A DNA stretch of 64,000 nt from Paenibacillus sp. Root52 (GTDB lineage: Bacteria > Bacillota > Bacilli > Paenibacillales > Paenibacillaceae). How positions within the stretch are numbered: position 1 is the stretch's first letter; each line of letters opens with the position of its first letter. The notes beneath the pieces were generated by a model that saw only the letters and a program-made list of their open reading frames with translations, did no database searches and was not told where the DNA came from. Positions 9,414-17,861 of this stretch are shown in pieces. Both the position numbers and the translations under genes were made by a program. The DNA lies in assembly GCF_001426865.1 (NCBI RefSeq), contig NZ_LMFO01000034.1, positions 127,338 through 191,337 on the forward strand, written 5' to 3'.

Positions 9414-9476
9414 GGTGTGTCATATGGGGTGTTTCGGAGAGAAGTTTGCCTGAATACCCGAAACTTAGGACACACC
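9414..9476. repeat. Two-tier inverted repeat
   Basis: GGTGTGTC at 9414-9421 pairs with GACACACC at 9469-9476. Inside it, GTTTCGG at 9431-9437 pairs with CCGAAAC at 9458-9464. No T tract follows, so it is not a standard terminator, although it may end or stabilise the MFS transcript. Confidence 0.6.
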
Positions 9477-9598
9477 TGAACATACATAGAATTAACAACA
9501 GAGATGCAGATAAATGAGCAGGTTGAATACCGATGTGACAAAAGTTCACAGTAGTTAACGCTTACATGTGGTGGGGAACCAACAAATCGTTAAGTTTA

Positions 9599-9627
9599 TT
9601 GACATGAAACTTCCGGTCGATTAATCT
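9599..9627 (+). promoter_or_regulatory. Probable sigma-A promoter of the riboswitch-sda transcript
   Basis: TTGACA at 9599-9604 and TAATCT at 9622-9627 are 17 bases apart. This sits about 65 bases before the riboswitch. A cre-like sequence (GTTAACGCTTACA, about 9553-9565) lies upstream with two mismatches to the consensus; carbon catabolite control is possible but weakly supported. Confidence 0.55.
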
Positions 9628-9694
9628 TAATGAGTAAGATTATGTTTTCGTCGGATGACTAAATGTTTTTTAATTTTAATACAGCGAATGATAA

Positions 9695-9955
9695 CGAGCG
9701 GGAGAGACCTGGGCGAGCTGAGTAAGATGGCCTGCGATCAGGCACCGAAGGAGCAAGCTGCCTGCGCACCCGGCGCGGCGGTTAATCTCTCAGGTAAATG
9801 TACCATCGTTGGACGCAACTCTGGAGAGTGCGCATGATGCGCCACCCAAGGGGTATATGATTAAACAGCCTGGTACAGTATGTGTAAGAACAAGGCATGC
9901 ACTGTATCGAATGAACGCTGTTGATCATGAAACTCTCAGGTATCGAGGACAGAGA
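9695..9955 (+). ncRNA. Tandem glycine riboswitch
   Basis: Two glycine aptamers lie in tandem in the leader of the serine dehydratase operon. Aptamer 1 shows GGAGAGACC (9701), ACCGAAGGAGCAA (9743), TCTCAGG (9787) and CTCTGGAGAG (9809-9818). Aptamer 2 shows CCACCCAAGGGG (9842-9853), CTCTCAGGT (9933) and AGGACAGAGAG (9946-9956). These blocks match the Bacillus glycine riboswitch in sequence and order. A terminator overlaps the end of aptamer 2. Such switches normally turn genes on when glycine is high. Confidence 0.95.
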
Positions 9956-9986
9956 GAGGGCTTAAGGCCTTCTTCTGTCCTTTTTT
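9947..9986 (+). terminator. Riboswitch expression-platform terminator
   Basis: GGACAGAGAGAGGGC pairs imperfectly with GCCTTCTTCTGTCC, followed by TTTTTT. The 5' arm shares the GGACAGAGAG of aptamer 2, so glycine binding should prevent the terminator and allow sda expression. Confidence 0.88.
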
Positions 9987-10066
9987 GATGTCATCATTCA
10001 GTAATAATGGAACATTATGGTTGAGTATCTGGATGGACATGACGAATACAAATGGAGGGTTTTTGG

Positions 10067-10756
10067 ATGCGTTTTAAAGATGTTTTCTCAATTATTGGTC
10101 CGTCGATGACAGGGCCTTCAAGTTCACATACGGCTGGAGCGGCGAGGCTCGGCAGAATAGCTCGTCAGTGGTTGGGTTGCACGCCAGAGCGCGCCCGGCT
10201 GACATTATACGGATCGTTTGCCGATACGTATCAAGGGCACGGCACAGATCTTGCTCTAATTGGTGGATTGCTTGATTATGCGACAGACGATCCGCGAATA
10301 CCGGATGCTGAAGAGTATGCAGAACAGGCGGGTATGGAGGTTGAGTTTTTCACAAGTGGCTTGCCTGCTCCCCATCCCAATACGGTCAAAATTGAGTTGT
10401 GGCAAGGTGACCGTGAATGCTCATTGATCGGTGCGTCCATTGGCGGCGGCAGTGTGTCTGTGCATGCCTTGAATGATTTTCGCGTCCAGATCAGCGGGGA
10501 GTTCCCAACATTGGTGCTGCGTCATGCTGACAAAGCAGGGGTGCTCGCATCTGTCACGTCTACGATTAGCTCCTCAGGCGTGAACATCGGCTATATGCAG
10601 GTAGACCGGAAAGCTCGGGATGGTGAAGCTTTGACTGCAATGGAGATGGATGGAGCACCAGACCCGGATATGTTAAGCCGCTTGAAGTCGCTGGATCATG
10701 TGCTGGATATTCGTGTAATAGATTTGAAGAAGGGAGTGAGTCCAGATGCGATTTAA
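10067..10756 (+). CDS. sdaAB: L-serine dehydratase, beta subunit
   Basis: Small subunit of the iron-sulfur L-serine ammonia-lyase, which converts serine to pyruvate and ammonia. It begins with the diagnostic SIIGPSMTGPSSSHTAGAAR and ends with an ACT domain (about residues 148-220, TLVLRHADKAGVLASVTS), which may sense an amino acid. ATG 10067 is chosen because GGAGGG lies seven bases ahead; the in-frame ATG at 10052 precedes that site. The gene overlaps sdaAA by 11 bases and is controlled by the glycine riboswitch upstream. Length (229 residues) is normal for the two-gene form. Confidence 0.94.
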   Translation: MRFKDVFSIIGPSMTGPSSSHTAGAARLGRIARQWLGCTPERARLTLYGSFADTYQGHGTDLALIGGLLDYATDDPRIPDAEEYAEQAGMEVEFFTSGLPAPHPNTVKIELWQGDRECSLIGASIGGGSVSVHALNDFRVQISGEFPTLVLRHADKAGVLASVTSTISSSGVNIGYMQVDRKARDGEALTAMEMDGAPDPDMLSRLKSLDHVLDIRVIDLKKGVSPDAI

Positions 10757-11684
10757 GCATTTGCATGAACTGAATACGATCTGCACGGCTGAATCCAAGA
10801 CTATTGCTCAGTTGATGATTGAAGAACAAGTCCAAGAGACGAATACGCCGGAAGCGGATGTTGTGCAACAGATGTCTGAATATTATCAGGTGATGAAGGA
10901 AGCGGTTCATAAAGGGCTGAATGAAGATACGGTGTCCCGTAGTGGTCTGACCGGTGGAGACGGTAAGAGGATGGCGGAATACATTCGTAAAGGGGAGACT
11001 TGCTCAGGTGATGCTTCGGCTCTTGCAATGGCATACGCCCTGTGTGTCTCTGAAGTCAATGCATCTATGGGGCGAATTGTCGCTACCCCGACAGCGGGTT
11101 CGTGCGGCATCATCCCGGGTGTGTTCATCAGTTCCCAAGAGCGTTTTGGCTGGAGTGACGAGCACCTGGTCTACGGACTGTTCTGCGCTGGAGCGATCGG
11201 TTATGTAATTGCGAACAATTCGTTTATCTCCGGTGCTGAGGGTGGCTGTCAGGCTGAGGTAGGTTCTGCGATTGGTATGGCGGCAGGTGCTATGGTGGAG
11301 TTACGTGGAGGCACGCCGGAGCAGGTCGTTCATGCGGTTGGTTTGGCGTTGAAAAATACACTCGGTCTCATCTGCGATCCAGTCGCAGGACTCGTCGAAA
11401 TTCCTTGCATCGTCCGTAACGGACTAGGAGCCGTAACCGCTCTAGCCGCTGCTGATATGGCGCTTGCCGGAGTACGTAGTGCCATTCCGTCAGATGAAGT
11501 CATTGATGTCATGCTTGAAGTAGGTAGTGCTATGCCAAGCAGGCACCGGGAGACAGCTCAGGGGGGACTGGCTCAGACCCCGACAGGTCGGAAAATGATG
11601 GAGAAGCTTGCTAAACCGAAGGCAAAACGTGCACCGGAACCAGAGTTAGAAACAGACGGGGAAGCGGATTCTGCTTCAGAATAA
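10746..11684 (+). CDS. sdaAA: L-serine dehydratase, alpha subunit
   Basis: Catalytic subunit of L-serine dehydratase. The family core is clear: TPTAGSCGIIPGV (about residues 117-129), SGAEGGCQAEVGSA (about 162-175) and LICDPVAGLVEIPC (about 208-221). The Cys residues in these blocks are the expected iron-sulfur ligands. The last 25 residues are a charged, low-complexity tail rich in Lys, Glu and Pro that is not part of the fold. Translation is probably coupled to sdaAB through the overlap. A terminator follows directly. Confidence 0.95.
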   Translation: MRFKHLHELNTICTAESKTIAQLMIEEQVQETNTPEADVVQQMSEYYQVMKEAVHKGLNEDTVSRSGLTGGDGKRMAEYIRKGETCSGDASALAMAYALCVSEVNASMGRIVATPTAGSCGIIPGVFISSQERFGWSDEHLVYGLFCAGAIGYVIANNSFISGAEGGCQAEVGSAIGMAAGAMVELRGGTPEQVVHAVGLALKNTLGLICDPVAGLVEIPCIVRNGLGAVTALAAADMALAGVRSAIPSDEVIDVMLEVGSAMPSRHRETAQGGLAQTPTGRKMMEKLAKPKAKRAPEPELETDGEADSASE

Positions 11685-11690
11685 CATAGG

Positions 11691-11734
11691 AAGAGGCGCC
11701 TAGCAGCGTAGTAACCTTCTGCTGGCGCCTCTTT
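11691..11734 (+). terminator. Terminator of the sda operon
   Basis: AGAGGCGCC and AGCAG pair with CTGCTGGCGCCTCT, followed by a short T run. It closes the glycine-controlled transcript. Confidence 0.82.
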
Positions 11735-11882
11735 GGCGTACATGGGTTCGAAACGAAAAGCTGGCATAAGGGTAGTGTTGTACTGTGTCTAATTCGTACC
11801 GTGTGCCAATTGTAGCATCCGCCCCGTGCCGAGTGCTGACATCATGCAAGGCTTCTGGATGAAGCTTCGCACGAACTTCATA

Positions 11883-13637
11883 TTATTCCAGAGCCAGGCT
11901 TAACACCGCATATCCGTAAGCAGGAAGCTCGATCGCAAGTATCCCATCCTCCAGCGCGATTCGGTGCTTCTCGCCAAACAGCTCATTCCAATCATCTGTA
12001 TCCGTCTCCAGCTCAACGATGGCAGTTTCTTCTGAGCGATTGAACAGGATTAGAATGCGTTCTTCTTCATTCTGACGTTCCATGACAAGCTGGCTACCGC
12101 CTTCGCGGGCTTGTAGGAATCGGATGGTACCGTCTGCGCGTAGAGCGGGATGAGCATGACGGAGTGCAATAAGTTTTTGATAAAAGTCGAACAGTTCGCG
12201 GTCTTGCTTCGCCTCATCCCACTCCATACATTTGCGACAATCAGGGTCATGATCACCGTCTAGCCCAATCTCGTCTCCGTAATAGATACATGGCGCACCC
12301 ATAAAACTGAATTGGAATAACGCAGCCAGCTTCATCTTCCGTTGATCCCCTTCACAGAGAGTGAGCAAGCGGGGCGTGTCGTGGCTGTCTAACAAGTTAA
12401 AAGCGACCTCGCTCGCCTGATGAGGATAGCGTGATAATTGACGACCAATGGAATTGGCAAATTGCTCAGCATGCATTGTATTTTTGACAAAGAAATGATT
12501 GACCGCTTCGGTAAACGGATAATTCATCGATGCATCGAACTGATCGCCCTGCAGCCAAGCAGACGATTCGTTCCACACTTCGCCCAGGATGTAGGCTTCC
12601 GGATTGGCAGCCTTCACGACACGGCGGAAATCTCGCCAGAAGGCATCATCTACTTCATCAGCGACATCGAGCCGCCAGCCATCGGCGCCAACCTCTTTGA
12701 TCCAATACTCGGCAACCTCCAGCAGATAGGCTTTCACCTCAGGATTCTCTGTATTCAGCTTCGGCATGTGGGCTTCGAAGCCAAAGGTCTCATAAGTGGG
12801 AATGCCGTCCTTCACATCCAACGGAAATTCATGAACGTGGAACCAGTCCTTATACTTGGATTCTGCTCCGTTCTGCTGTACATCGACGAATGGTGCAAAT
12901 GTCTTCCCAGCATGGTTGAACACTGCGTCTAGAATGACACGAATCTCACGATCATGGCACAGCTGTACAAGCCGTTTAATGGTCTCTGCATCTCCAAAGT
13001 GCCGGTCTACCCGCATATAATCTTCGGTATCGTATTTATGATTGGTTGTCGCTTCGAAGATTGGCGTAAAATAAATCGCATTAATGCCAAGCTCGCTGAG
13101 ATAATCGAGATGGTCAATGACGCCCTGTAGATCACCGCCGAAGAAATTAAATGGTGTCGGTTCTCCGCCCCAAGGCTCCACCTCCTCTGGATTAAGTTCA
13201 GCATTGCCATTCGCGAAGCGTTCGGGGAAGATCTGATAAAAGACAGCATCTTTCACCCAAGCAGGTGGCGTAAATACAGCACCTTCATGAATGTAGGGGA
13301 ACTGAAACATTCGCCCCGGCTCATCCGGCTCTTCCTCTTGGAAGTCGGTTTCGGTCATCCAGATTTGTTCCGTTCCACTTTTGAGGAGGAAAGCATATTT
13401 CAGACGGTGATAAGGAGGGCGTACTTGCCCTTCGTAATAATCAAACATCGAATCCGACGTATACTTTGTTAGAGGAATTAATTCTTTCGTTTGTTCCCAA
13501 GCGTATTTGTCCCCAGTCAAGGCGTGTACCTCGGTGAGATCATTCTTTTTGGCGCGTAGACGCAAGCGAACAGTATCCTTGTCATAGGCGTAGGCCCAAT
13601 TGCGTTTCGGTTGATGATAGATAGCTTCCAGCAGCAT
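11883..13637 (-). CDS. GH13 neopullulanase/cyclomaltodextrinase-type alpha-glycosidase
   Basis: Intracellular maltodextrin-degrading enzyme of 584 residues without a signal peptide. An N-terminal CBM34-like domain (1-125) precedes the (beta/alpha)8 barrel. The four GH13 regions are visible: DAVFNH (I), GWRLDVADE (II, nucleophile Asp), GEVWN (III, acid/base Glu) and LLDSHDT (IV). The N-domain plus these motifs fits subfamily GH13_20, which hydrolyses cyclodextrins, pullulan and maltodextrins. ATG 13637 is preceded by GGGAGG; the longer frame to 13679 is not. It stands alone, with no sugar transporter next to it. Confidence 0.92.
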   Translation of the reverse strand: MLLEAIYHQPKRNWAYAYDKDTVRLRLRAKKNDLTEVHALTGDKYAWEQTKELIPLTKYTSDSMFDYYEGQVRPPYHRLKYAFLLKSGTEQIWMTETDFQEEEPDEPGRMFQFPYIHEGAVFTPPAWVKDAVFYQIFPERFANGNAELNPEEVEPWGGEPTPFNFFGGDLQGVIDHLDYLSELGINAIYFTPIFEATTNHKYDTEDYMRVDRHFGDAETIKRLVQLCHDREIRVILDAVFNHAGKTFAPFVDVQQNGAESKYKDWFHVHEFPLDVKDGIPTYETFGFEAHMPKLNTENPEVKAYLLEVAEYWIKEVGADGWRLDVADEVDDAFWRDFRRVVKAANPEAYILGEVWNESSAWLQGDQFDASMNYPFTEAVNHFFVKNTMHAEQFANSIGRQLSRYPHQASEVAFNLLDSHDTPRLLTLCEGDQRKMKLAALFQFSFMGAPCIYYGDEIGLDGDHDPDCRKCMEWDEAKQDRELFDFYQKLIALRHAHPALRADGTIRFLQAREGGSQLVMERQNEEERILILFNRSEETAIVELETDTDDWNELFGEKHRIALEDGILAIELPAYGYAVLSLALE

Positions 13638-13945
13638 AGTAAGTATCCTCCCGTCGTAACACACAGCGTATGTTGGCATGTTGGATCGTAATCCCTCGAA
13701 TGTGGCCGACTACTCTACATGATGCAGAGCACCACGTGCTTATGTAACATTTCCCAGATGAGTGATTAGGTTATAATGGAATGTAGAGGGGTCGCAGTAC
13801 CCCGATGTCATGCGTTTGTATTGATTGAATACAACAAGCTTGCCCTAATCGTGCAGGTTCAAAAAGTAGGCATGTTGAACATTCTTTAATATGCTTCAAA
13901 TATATATTTAACCCAAAGGGTAAAGAAGGGAAACGAATCGAGCGT

Positions 13946-14629
13946 ATGAAGCAGAAACTATTATACATTGAAGATGAAGTCGAAATTGCGTCATGGGTTA
14001 GAGCAGATCTAGAAGAACGTGAATATGAAGTAATCTGGCTGGAAAGTGGTGAAGGTGCAACGGAGGCGGCCAAAGGCTGCTCTCTAATTATCCTTGACGT
14101 CATGCTTCCGGGTCTGGATGGATTTACGGTAGGACAGCGACTCAAAAAAGAACATCCTACCATTCCGATTGTGATGCTCTCGGCCAGAACGTCGATTGAC
14201 GATAAGTTGCACGGGCTTGATTTTGCCGATGATTATGTCACGAAGCCCTTTCATCCGGATGAACTAGCAGCTAGAATCGAAGTCCAACTACGTAAGGCTG
14301 GGACGAATATTGCTGCGGATGAAGTTGTGAAACTTGATCATCTGTCGATCTATGAGAAGGATAACCGGATTGTGAATGAGCTTACGCAAGAGGAAGTCAT
14401 TCTATCTGGGAAACAGTTTCATATCTTTGCGTACCTGCTCCGGCACATGGGCATGATTCGAACGAAGGAGCAGATCTATGAAGCAGTCTGGAATGAGTCT
14501 TATCTGGATGGGGACAAAACGTTAATGGTACATATTCGTCATCTGCGTGAGAAATTGGAGCGTGATCCAGCTAATCCGACCATCATTCAGACGATCCGTG
14601 GTGTCGGTTACCGCGTGAAGAAGCCATGA
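13946..14629 (+). CDS. OmpR-family response regulator of a peptide-antibiotic-type module
   Basis: Response regulator of 227 residues. The receiver domain has EDE near residue 10, the phospho-acceptor Asp in IILDVMLPG near residue 51 and the Lys in YVTKPF near residue 99. The loop before that Lys reads GLDFADDYVTKPF, one residue shorter than the usual GLxLGADDY, so the conserved Gly is missing. A winged-helix domain follows and ends in IRGVGYRVK. The stop overlaps the kinase start (ATGA). A LanFEG-type ABC transporter follows, suggesting that this regulator controls it in response to a lantibiotic-like peptide. Confidence 0.9.
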   Translation: MKQKLLYIEDEVEIASWVRADLEEREYEVIWLESGEGATEAAKGCSLIILDVMLPGLDGFTVGQRLKKEHPTIPIVMLSARTSIDDKLHGLDFADDYVTKPFHPDELAARIEVQLRKAGTNIAADEVVKLDHLSIYEKDNRIVNELTQEEVILSGKQFHIFAYLLRHMGMIRTKEQIYEAVWNESYLDGDKTLMVHIRHLREKLERDPANPTIIQTIRGVGYRVKKP

Positions 14630-16167
14630 CGTGGCGATTAAGCTCACGTAAGGTCAAGAAGCAACAAGAGCAGAAGTCTGTGAAAAAGAAAAAGCTCCGT
14701 TTCGGACGATCTTTAATGTCCCGTTATATGTTTCTTATTTTGGCAGCCATTTTATTCGTGCCTGTCGTTCTTCCAATCACATCTATTATTTATGTGGTTG
14801 TGGTGAACAACAGCTCTAACAATGATGCACCGTATGGTGACGTTAACCACATTAGCAACCTCTGGTCTAAAGAAGCGATGAAATTAGGTGATGCCACTTC
14901 AACCGAGGTTGATCAACGGATCAAGCAGCTACACAAGAAGTATCCGAAGTCTTCCATGTATCGCGTGGATGAACGTGGGGATACGGTTTTTATGTTAGTC
15001 GGTGAGGGAGTAACGCTGTCAGAAGTGTCGGCGGGCAATATGGTCATGAAGACGCTGAGATGGACGATGGATGACGAGAAGACCATCGTGACGCAAGTGC
15101 CAACGGTGTGGGATGCGGCGAGTACGTTGCAATTTATGAAGGAAGCGACGTATCGAGATCCGCTCACGGTGGTTTCTTTTATAGAAGGCGGCGATCAGGA
15201 TAAGGGGAAAGGTTTCATGGTGATTGAGGTTCCTCGGTACTTGATGCAGAAACAACAAAATAACTGGCCGATGGAGCTCCTATACTTAGGATTATTCATG
15301 GGCATCATCTTTCTGTTCTTCATTCTGATGTCGATTCTCTTCTTCGCTCGCATTCGCAAACGGTTAGTCCGCTTACAGACGGCAATGATGGCACCGGGCA
15401 AGGAAGGCATCCCGCTACCTGTCGATATCCGAAGAGAGGACGAGATTGGTCATCTGGAAGAGTCATTCAATGATATGGTACGTCAGCTTACGGATAGCCG
15501 ACAGCGGGAGAGAGAAGAAGAGCAACTGCGTAAACGTCTCATTGCAGGTCTTTCCCACGATCTTCGTACACCTTTGACAGTTATTCGAGGACATATGCAT
15601 GCTCTGCACAAAGAGGAGCTAAGTCATACGGGCAATAGTTCATTACTGCGAATGGAAGCCAAGATGGAGGATCTGGGTGGACTTATCGACAACATGTTAT
15701 CTTACAACTTGCTGACGAGTGGAAAGTATACATTGAAGCTGGCGGAGAAGGATATGCTGCGGATTGTTAGGGAGGCGGCTGCGGCATGGTATCCAGTATG
15801 GGAAAAGGAACAGTTTGATATCGACATTGATCTACCGGACGAGCCTCTACTCTGGCAGGTAGATGAACAAGGCGTGCGTCGTATCCTCGACAATCTGTTT
15901 CAGAACATTATTCGTTATGCGGCAACCGGCAAATATATTGGCATCTCGACAGAGCAGATTCAAGGACAGACGGCTCTGCTTATTCAGGATCATGGCCCGG
16001 GCATGCTAGAGGATACAGGAACGAAGGGAACAGGGCTTGGTCTATCCATCGTTGATCTGCTGGTTCGTGAGATGGGCCTTCGCAAGAAAGTGGACAGTTC
16101 AGCCCAAGGGGTTCGAATCTATCTATATAGCGGTACAGGAGTGAAAGGCGACAAGACTCATTTTTAA
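14626..16167 (+). CDS. Sensor histidine kinase of the LanFEG module
   Basis: Membrane histidine kinase of 513 residues. A basic cytoplasmic N-terminus (about 28 residues, Lys/Arg-rich) is followed by a membrane segment (about 32-60), an extracellular sensor domain of about 150 residues, a second membrane segment (about 215-240) and HAMP. Then come the dimerisation domain (GLSHDLRTPLTVIRG, phospho-His about 309) and the ATPase domain (NLFQNIIRY, GTGLGLSIVDLL). The large extracellular region differs from the tiny loop of Bce-type kinases and is closer to kinases that sense lantibiotics directly. It overlaps its regulator by four bases. Confidence 0.9.
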   Translation: MTWRLSSRKVKKQQEQKSVKKKKLRFGRSLMSRYMFLILAAILFVPVVLPITSIIYVVVVNNSSNNDAPYGDVNHISNLWSKEAMKLGDATSTEVDQRIKQLHKKYPKSSMYRVDERGDTVFMLVGEGVTLSEVSAGNMVMKTLRWTMDDEKTIVTQVPTVWDAASTLQFMKEATYRDPLTVVSFIEGGDQDKGKGFMVIEVPRYLMQKQQNNWPMELLYLGLFMGIIFLFFILMSILFFARIRKRLVRLQTAMMAPGKEGIPLPVDIRREDEIGHLEESFNDMVRQLTDSRQREREEEQLRKRLIAGLSHDLRTPLTVIRGHMHALHKEELSHTGNSSLLRMEAKMEDLGGLIDNMLSYNLLTSGKYTLKLAEKDMLRIVREAAAAWYPVWEKEQFDIDIDLPDEPLLWQVDEQGVRRILDNLFQNIIRYAATGKYIGISTEQIQGQTALLIQDHGPGMLEDTGTKGTGLGLSIVDLLVREMGLRKKVDSSAQGVRIYLYSGTGVKGDKTHF

Positions 16168-16239
16168 ACTAAACTTAAACTTCAGATAACGTTGATTTTA
16201 ACCTTGGCGGGTTACGATGTTATCCGAGGTGATTAAACA

Positions 16240-17154
16240 GTGAGTGATAACATTATTCAAACGGCTAATCTATGGAAAACATATCGTAATCGTGCAGCAG
16301 TACGTGAGCTTGATCTGCATATCAAAAAAGGAGATATCTACGGCTTCTTAGGTCCGAACGGTGCGGGTAAAACAACAACGATTCGCATGCTACTAGGCTT
16401 AATTAAGCCAACAAAGGGCGTTATTCGAGTCTTCGACCAAGATATTCGCAAAGATCGCATGGATATTCTGCGGCGTATAGGATCACTTGTCGAGTATCCT
16501 TCGTACTACGGTCATCTGAATGCGGTGGAGAATCTGGAAGCGTTACGCCGGATCATTAACGTGCCGAAGTCGAGAATTGCGGAGGTGCTTTCCATCGTTG
16601 ATCTGACTCGGGATGCCAAACGTCCAGTGAAAGGATATTCCCTGGGGATGAAGCAACGTCTGGGTATCGCGAGTGCCCTATTGGGTGAGCCTGAGTTATT
16701 GATCTTGGACGAACCTACGAATGGGCTTGACCCAGCAGGTATTCAGGAGATCCGAGAGTTAATCAAACGTATGCCGCTGGAACATGGTATTACGGTTCTT
16801 GTATCCAGCCACTTATTAAGTGAAGTGGAGCAGATGGCGAGCCGAGTCGGCATTATTCGCGAGGGTAAAATGGTGCTGCAGGATACCATCGCTAATCTAC
16901 ACAGTCAAACGGGCAGCTCAATTCAATTGACGGTGTCCGAACCGGAAGACGCAATCAAGCTCGCTAGAGAGCAAGGACAATTCGGTCAACGACAAGGTTC
17001 CGTGCTGACGTTCCCGTACATGGATAATAGCGCTATCGCATTATTAGTAAGGCGTCTGGTTGAGCAAGATCATGCCATCTACCGCGTGGAGGAACATCGC
17101 CAATCATTGGAACACCTGTTTATGCGGGTGATTGGTGAGGGGGCGACCGTATGA
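16240..17154 (+). CDS. ABC transporter ATPase, LanF type
   Basis: ATP-binding subunit (304 residues) of an exporter that removes peptide antibiotics from the membrane. It has Walker A GPNGAGKTT (about 37-45), signature YSLGMKQR, Walker B LLILDEP and the H-loop SSHLLSE. At the Q-loop position it reads GSLVEYPSYY: the usual Gln is Glu. This E-loop is characteristic of the LanF proteins of lantibiotic immunity (NisF, SpaF, NukF). It starts with GTG behind GAGGTG, 72 bases after the kinase, and overlaps the first permease by four bases. Confidence 0.9.
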   Translation: MSDNIIQTANLWKTYRNRAAVRELDLHIKKGDIYGFLGPNGAGKTTTIRMLLGLIKPTKGVIRVFDQDIRKDRMDILRRIGSLVEYPSYYGHLNAVENLEALRRIINVPKSRIAEVLSIVDLTRDAKRPVKGYSLGMKQRLGIASALLGEPELLILDEPTNGLDPAGIQEIRELIKRMPLEHGITVLVSSHLLSEVEQMASRVGIIREGKMVLQDTIANLHSQTGSSIQLTVSEPEDAIKLAREQGQFGQRQGSVLTFPYMDNSAIALLVRRLVEQDHAIYRVEEHRQSLEHLFMRVIGEGATV

Positions 17155-17861
17155 CGGGGCGTGCTTTATCATCGGATTGGCTTAAGATTCGTGGCAAGGG
17201 CATTTGGTTTCTTATATTCCTAGCTCCGATTGGTCTTACACTGATGCAGGCGTTGAATTTTGGATTACGATTGGACTATCTAAAAGGTATTTATGGCGGT
17301 GACCTATGGGAAGGTCTGCTAGAGAATGTCATCGTCTTTGTACCCCTGGCGCTCATGTTAGGAGCAACCATTATCAGTTCCATGATGGCGAATGTGGAGC
17401 ATGAACAGGGCTCGTGGAAGCAACTATTGGCCTTACCCATTTCAAGACCAGCGGTGTACTTAGCTAAGTTCATTATGACATGTGTGCTGCTTATCATTTC
17501 TTGTTTACTGTTATCCGTTGGTACTGTCGGTCTAGGATTAATCTTTGGGTTCGACGCAAGTGTGATTCCGTGGATATCCATTGTTAAATTAGGTATTCTG
17601 CCGCTGGCGGGGGCACTACCTGTATTATCGGTCGAGTTATGGCTGACCATGGTTTCTAAAAATCAGGCTTTACCTGTAACGTTTGGTATTGTTCTTGCAG
17701 TAACAGGCATGTTTTCTCTGACGATCTCACCACATTTCCCCCTTGCCTGGTCGATGATGGCATGGAAAGGCTCCTTGATCTATCCTGCATTGGGCTTAGG
17801 TGTAGGTATCTTGATTATGCTGATGGGCATGGTGCATTTCAGTCGGAAGGATGTGGCGTAG
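17151..17861 (+). CDS. ABC-2 type permease, LanE/MutE type
   Basis: First membrane subunit of the LanFEG-like transporter, 236 residues with six predicted membrane segments. The conserved segment is HEQGSWKQLLALPISRPAVYLAKF (about residues 83-106), typical of MutE/EpiE and BcrB permeases. It overlaps the ATPase gene by four bases and its stop directly abuts the second permease, so the three are translated together. It acts in the cytoplasmic membrane. No lantibiotic structural gene is in the window, so the unit probably serves for resistance rather than self-immunity. Confidence 0.87.
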   Translation: MTGRALSSDWLKIRGKGIWFLIFLAPIGLTLMQALNFGLRLDYLKGIYGGDLWEGLLENVIVFVPLALMLGATIISSMMANVEHEQGSWKQLLALPISRPAVYLAKFIMTCVLLIISCLLLSVGTVGLGLIFGFDASVIPWISIVKLGILPLAGALPVLSVELWLTMVSKNQALPVTFGIVLAVTGMFSLTISPHFPLAWSMMAWKGSLIYPALGLGVGILIMLMGMVHFSRKDVA

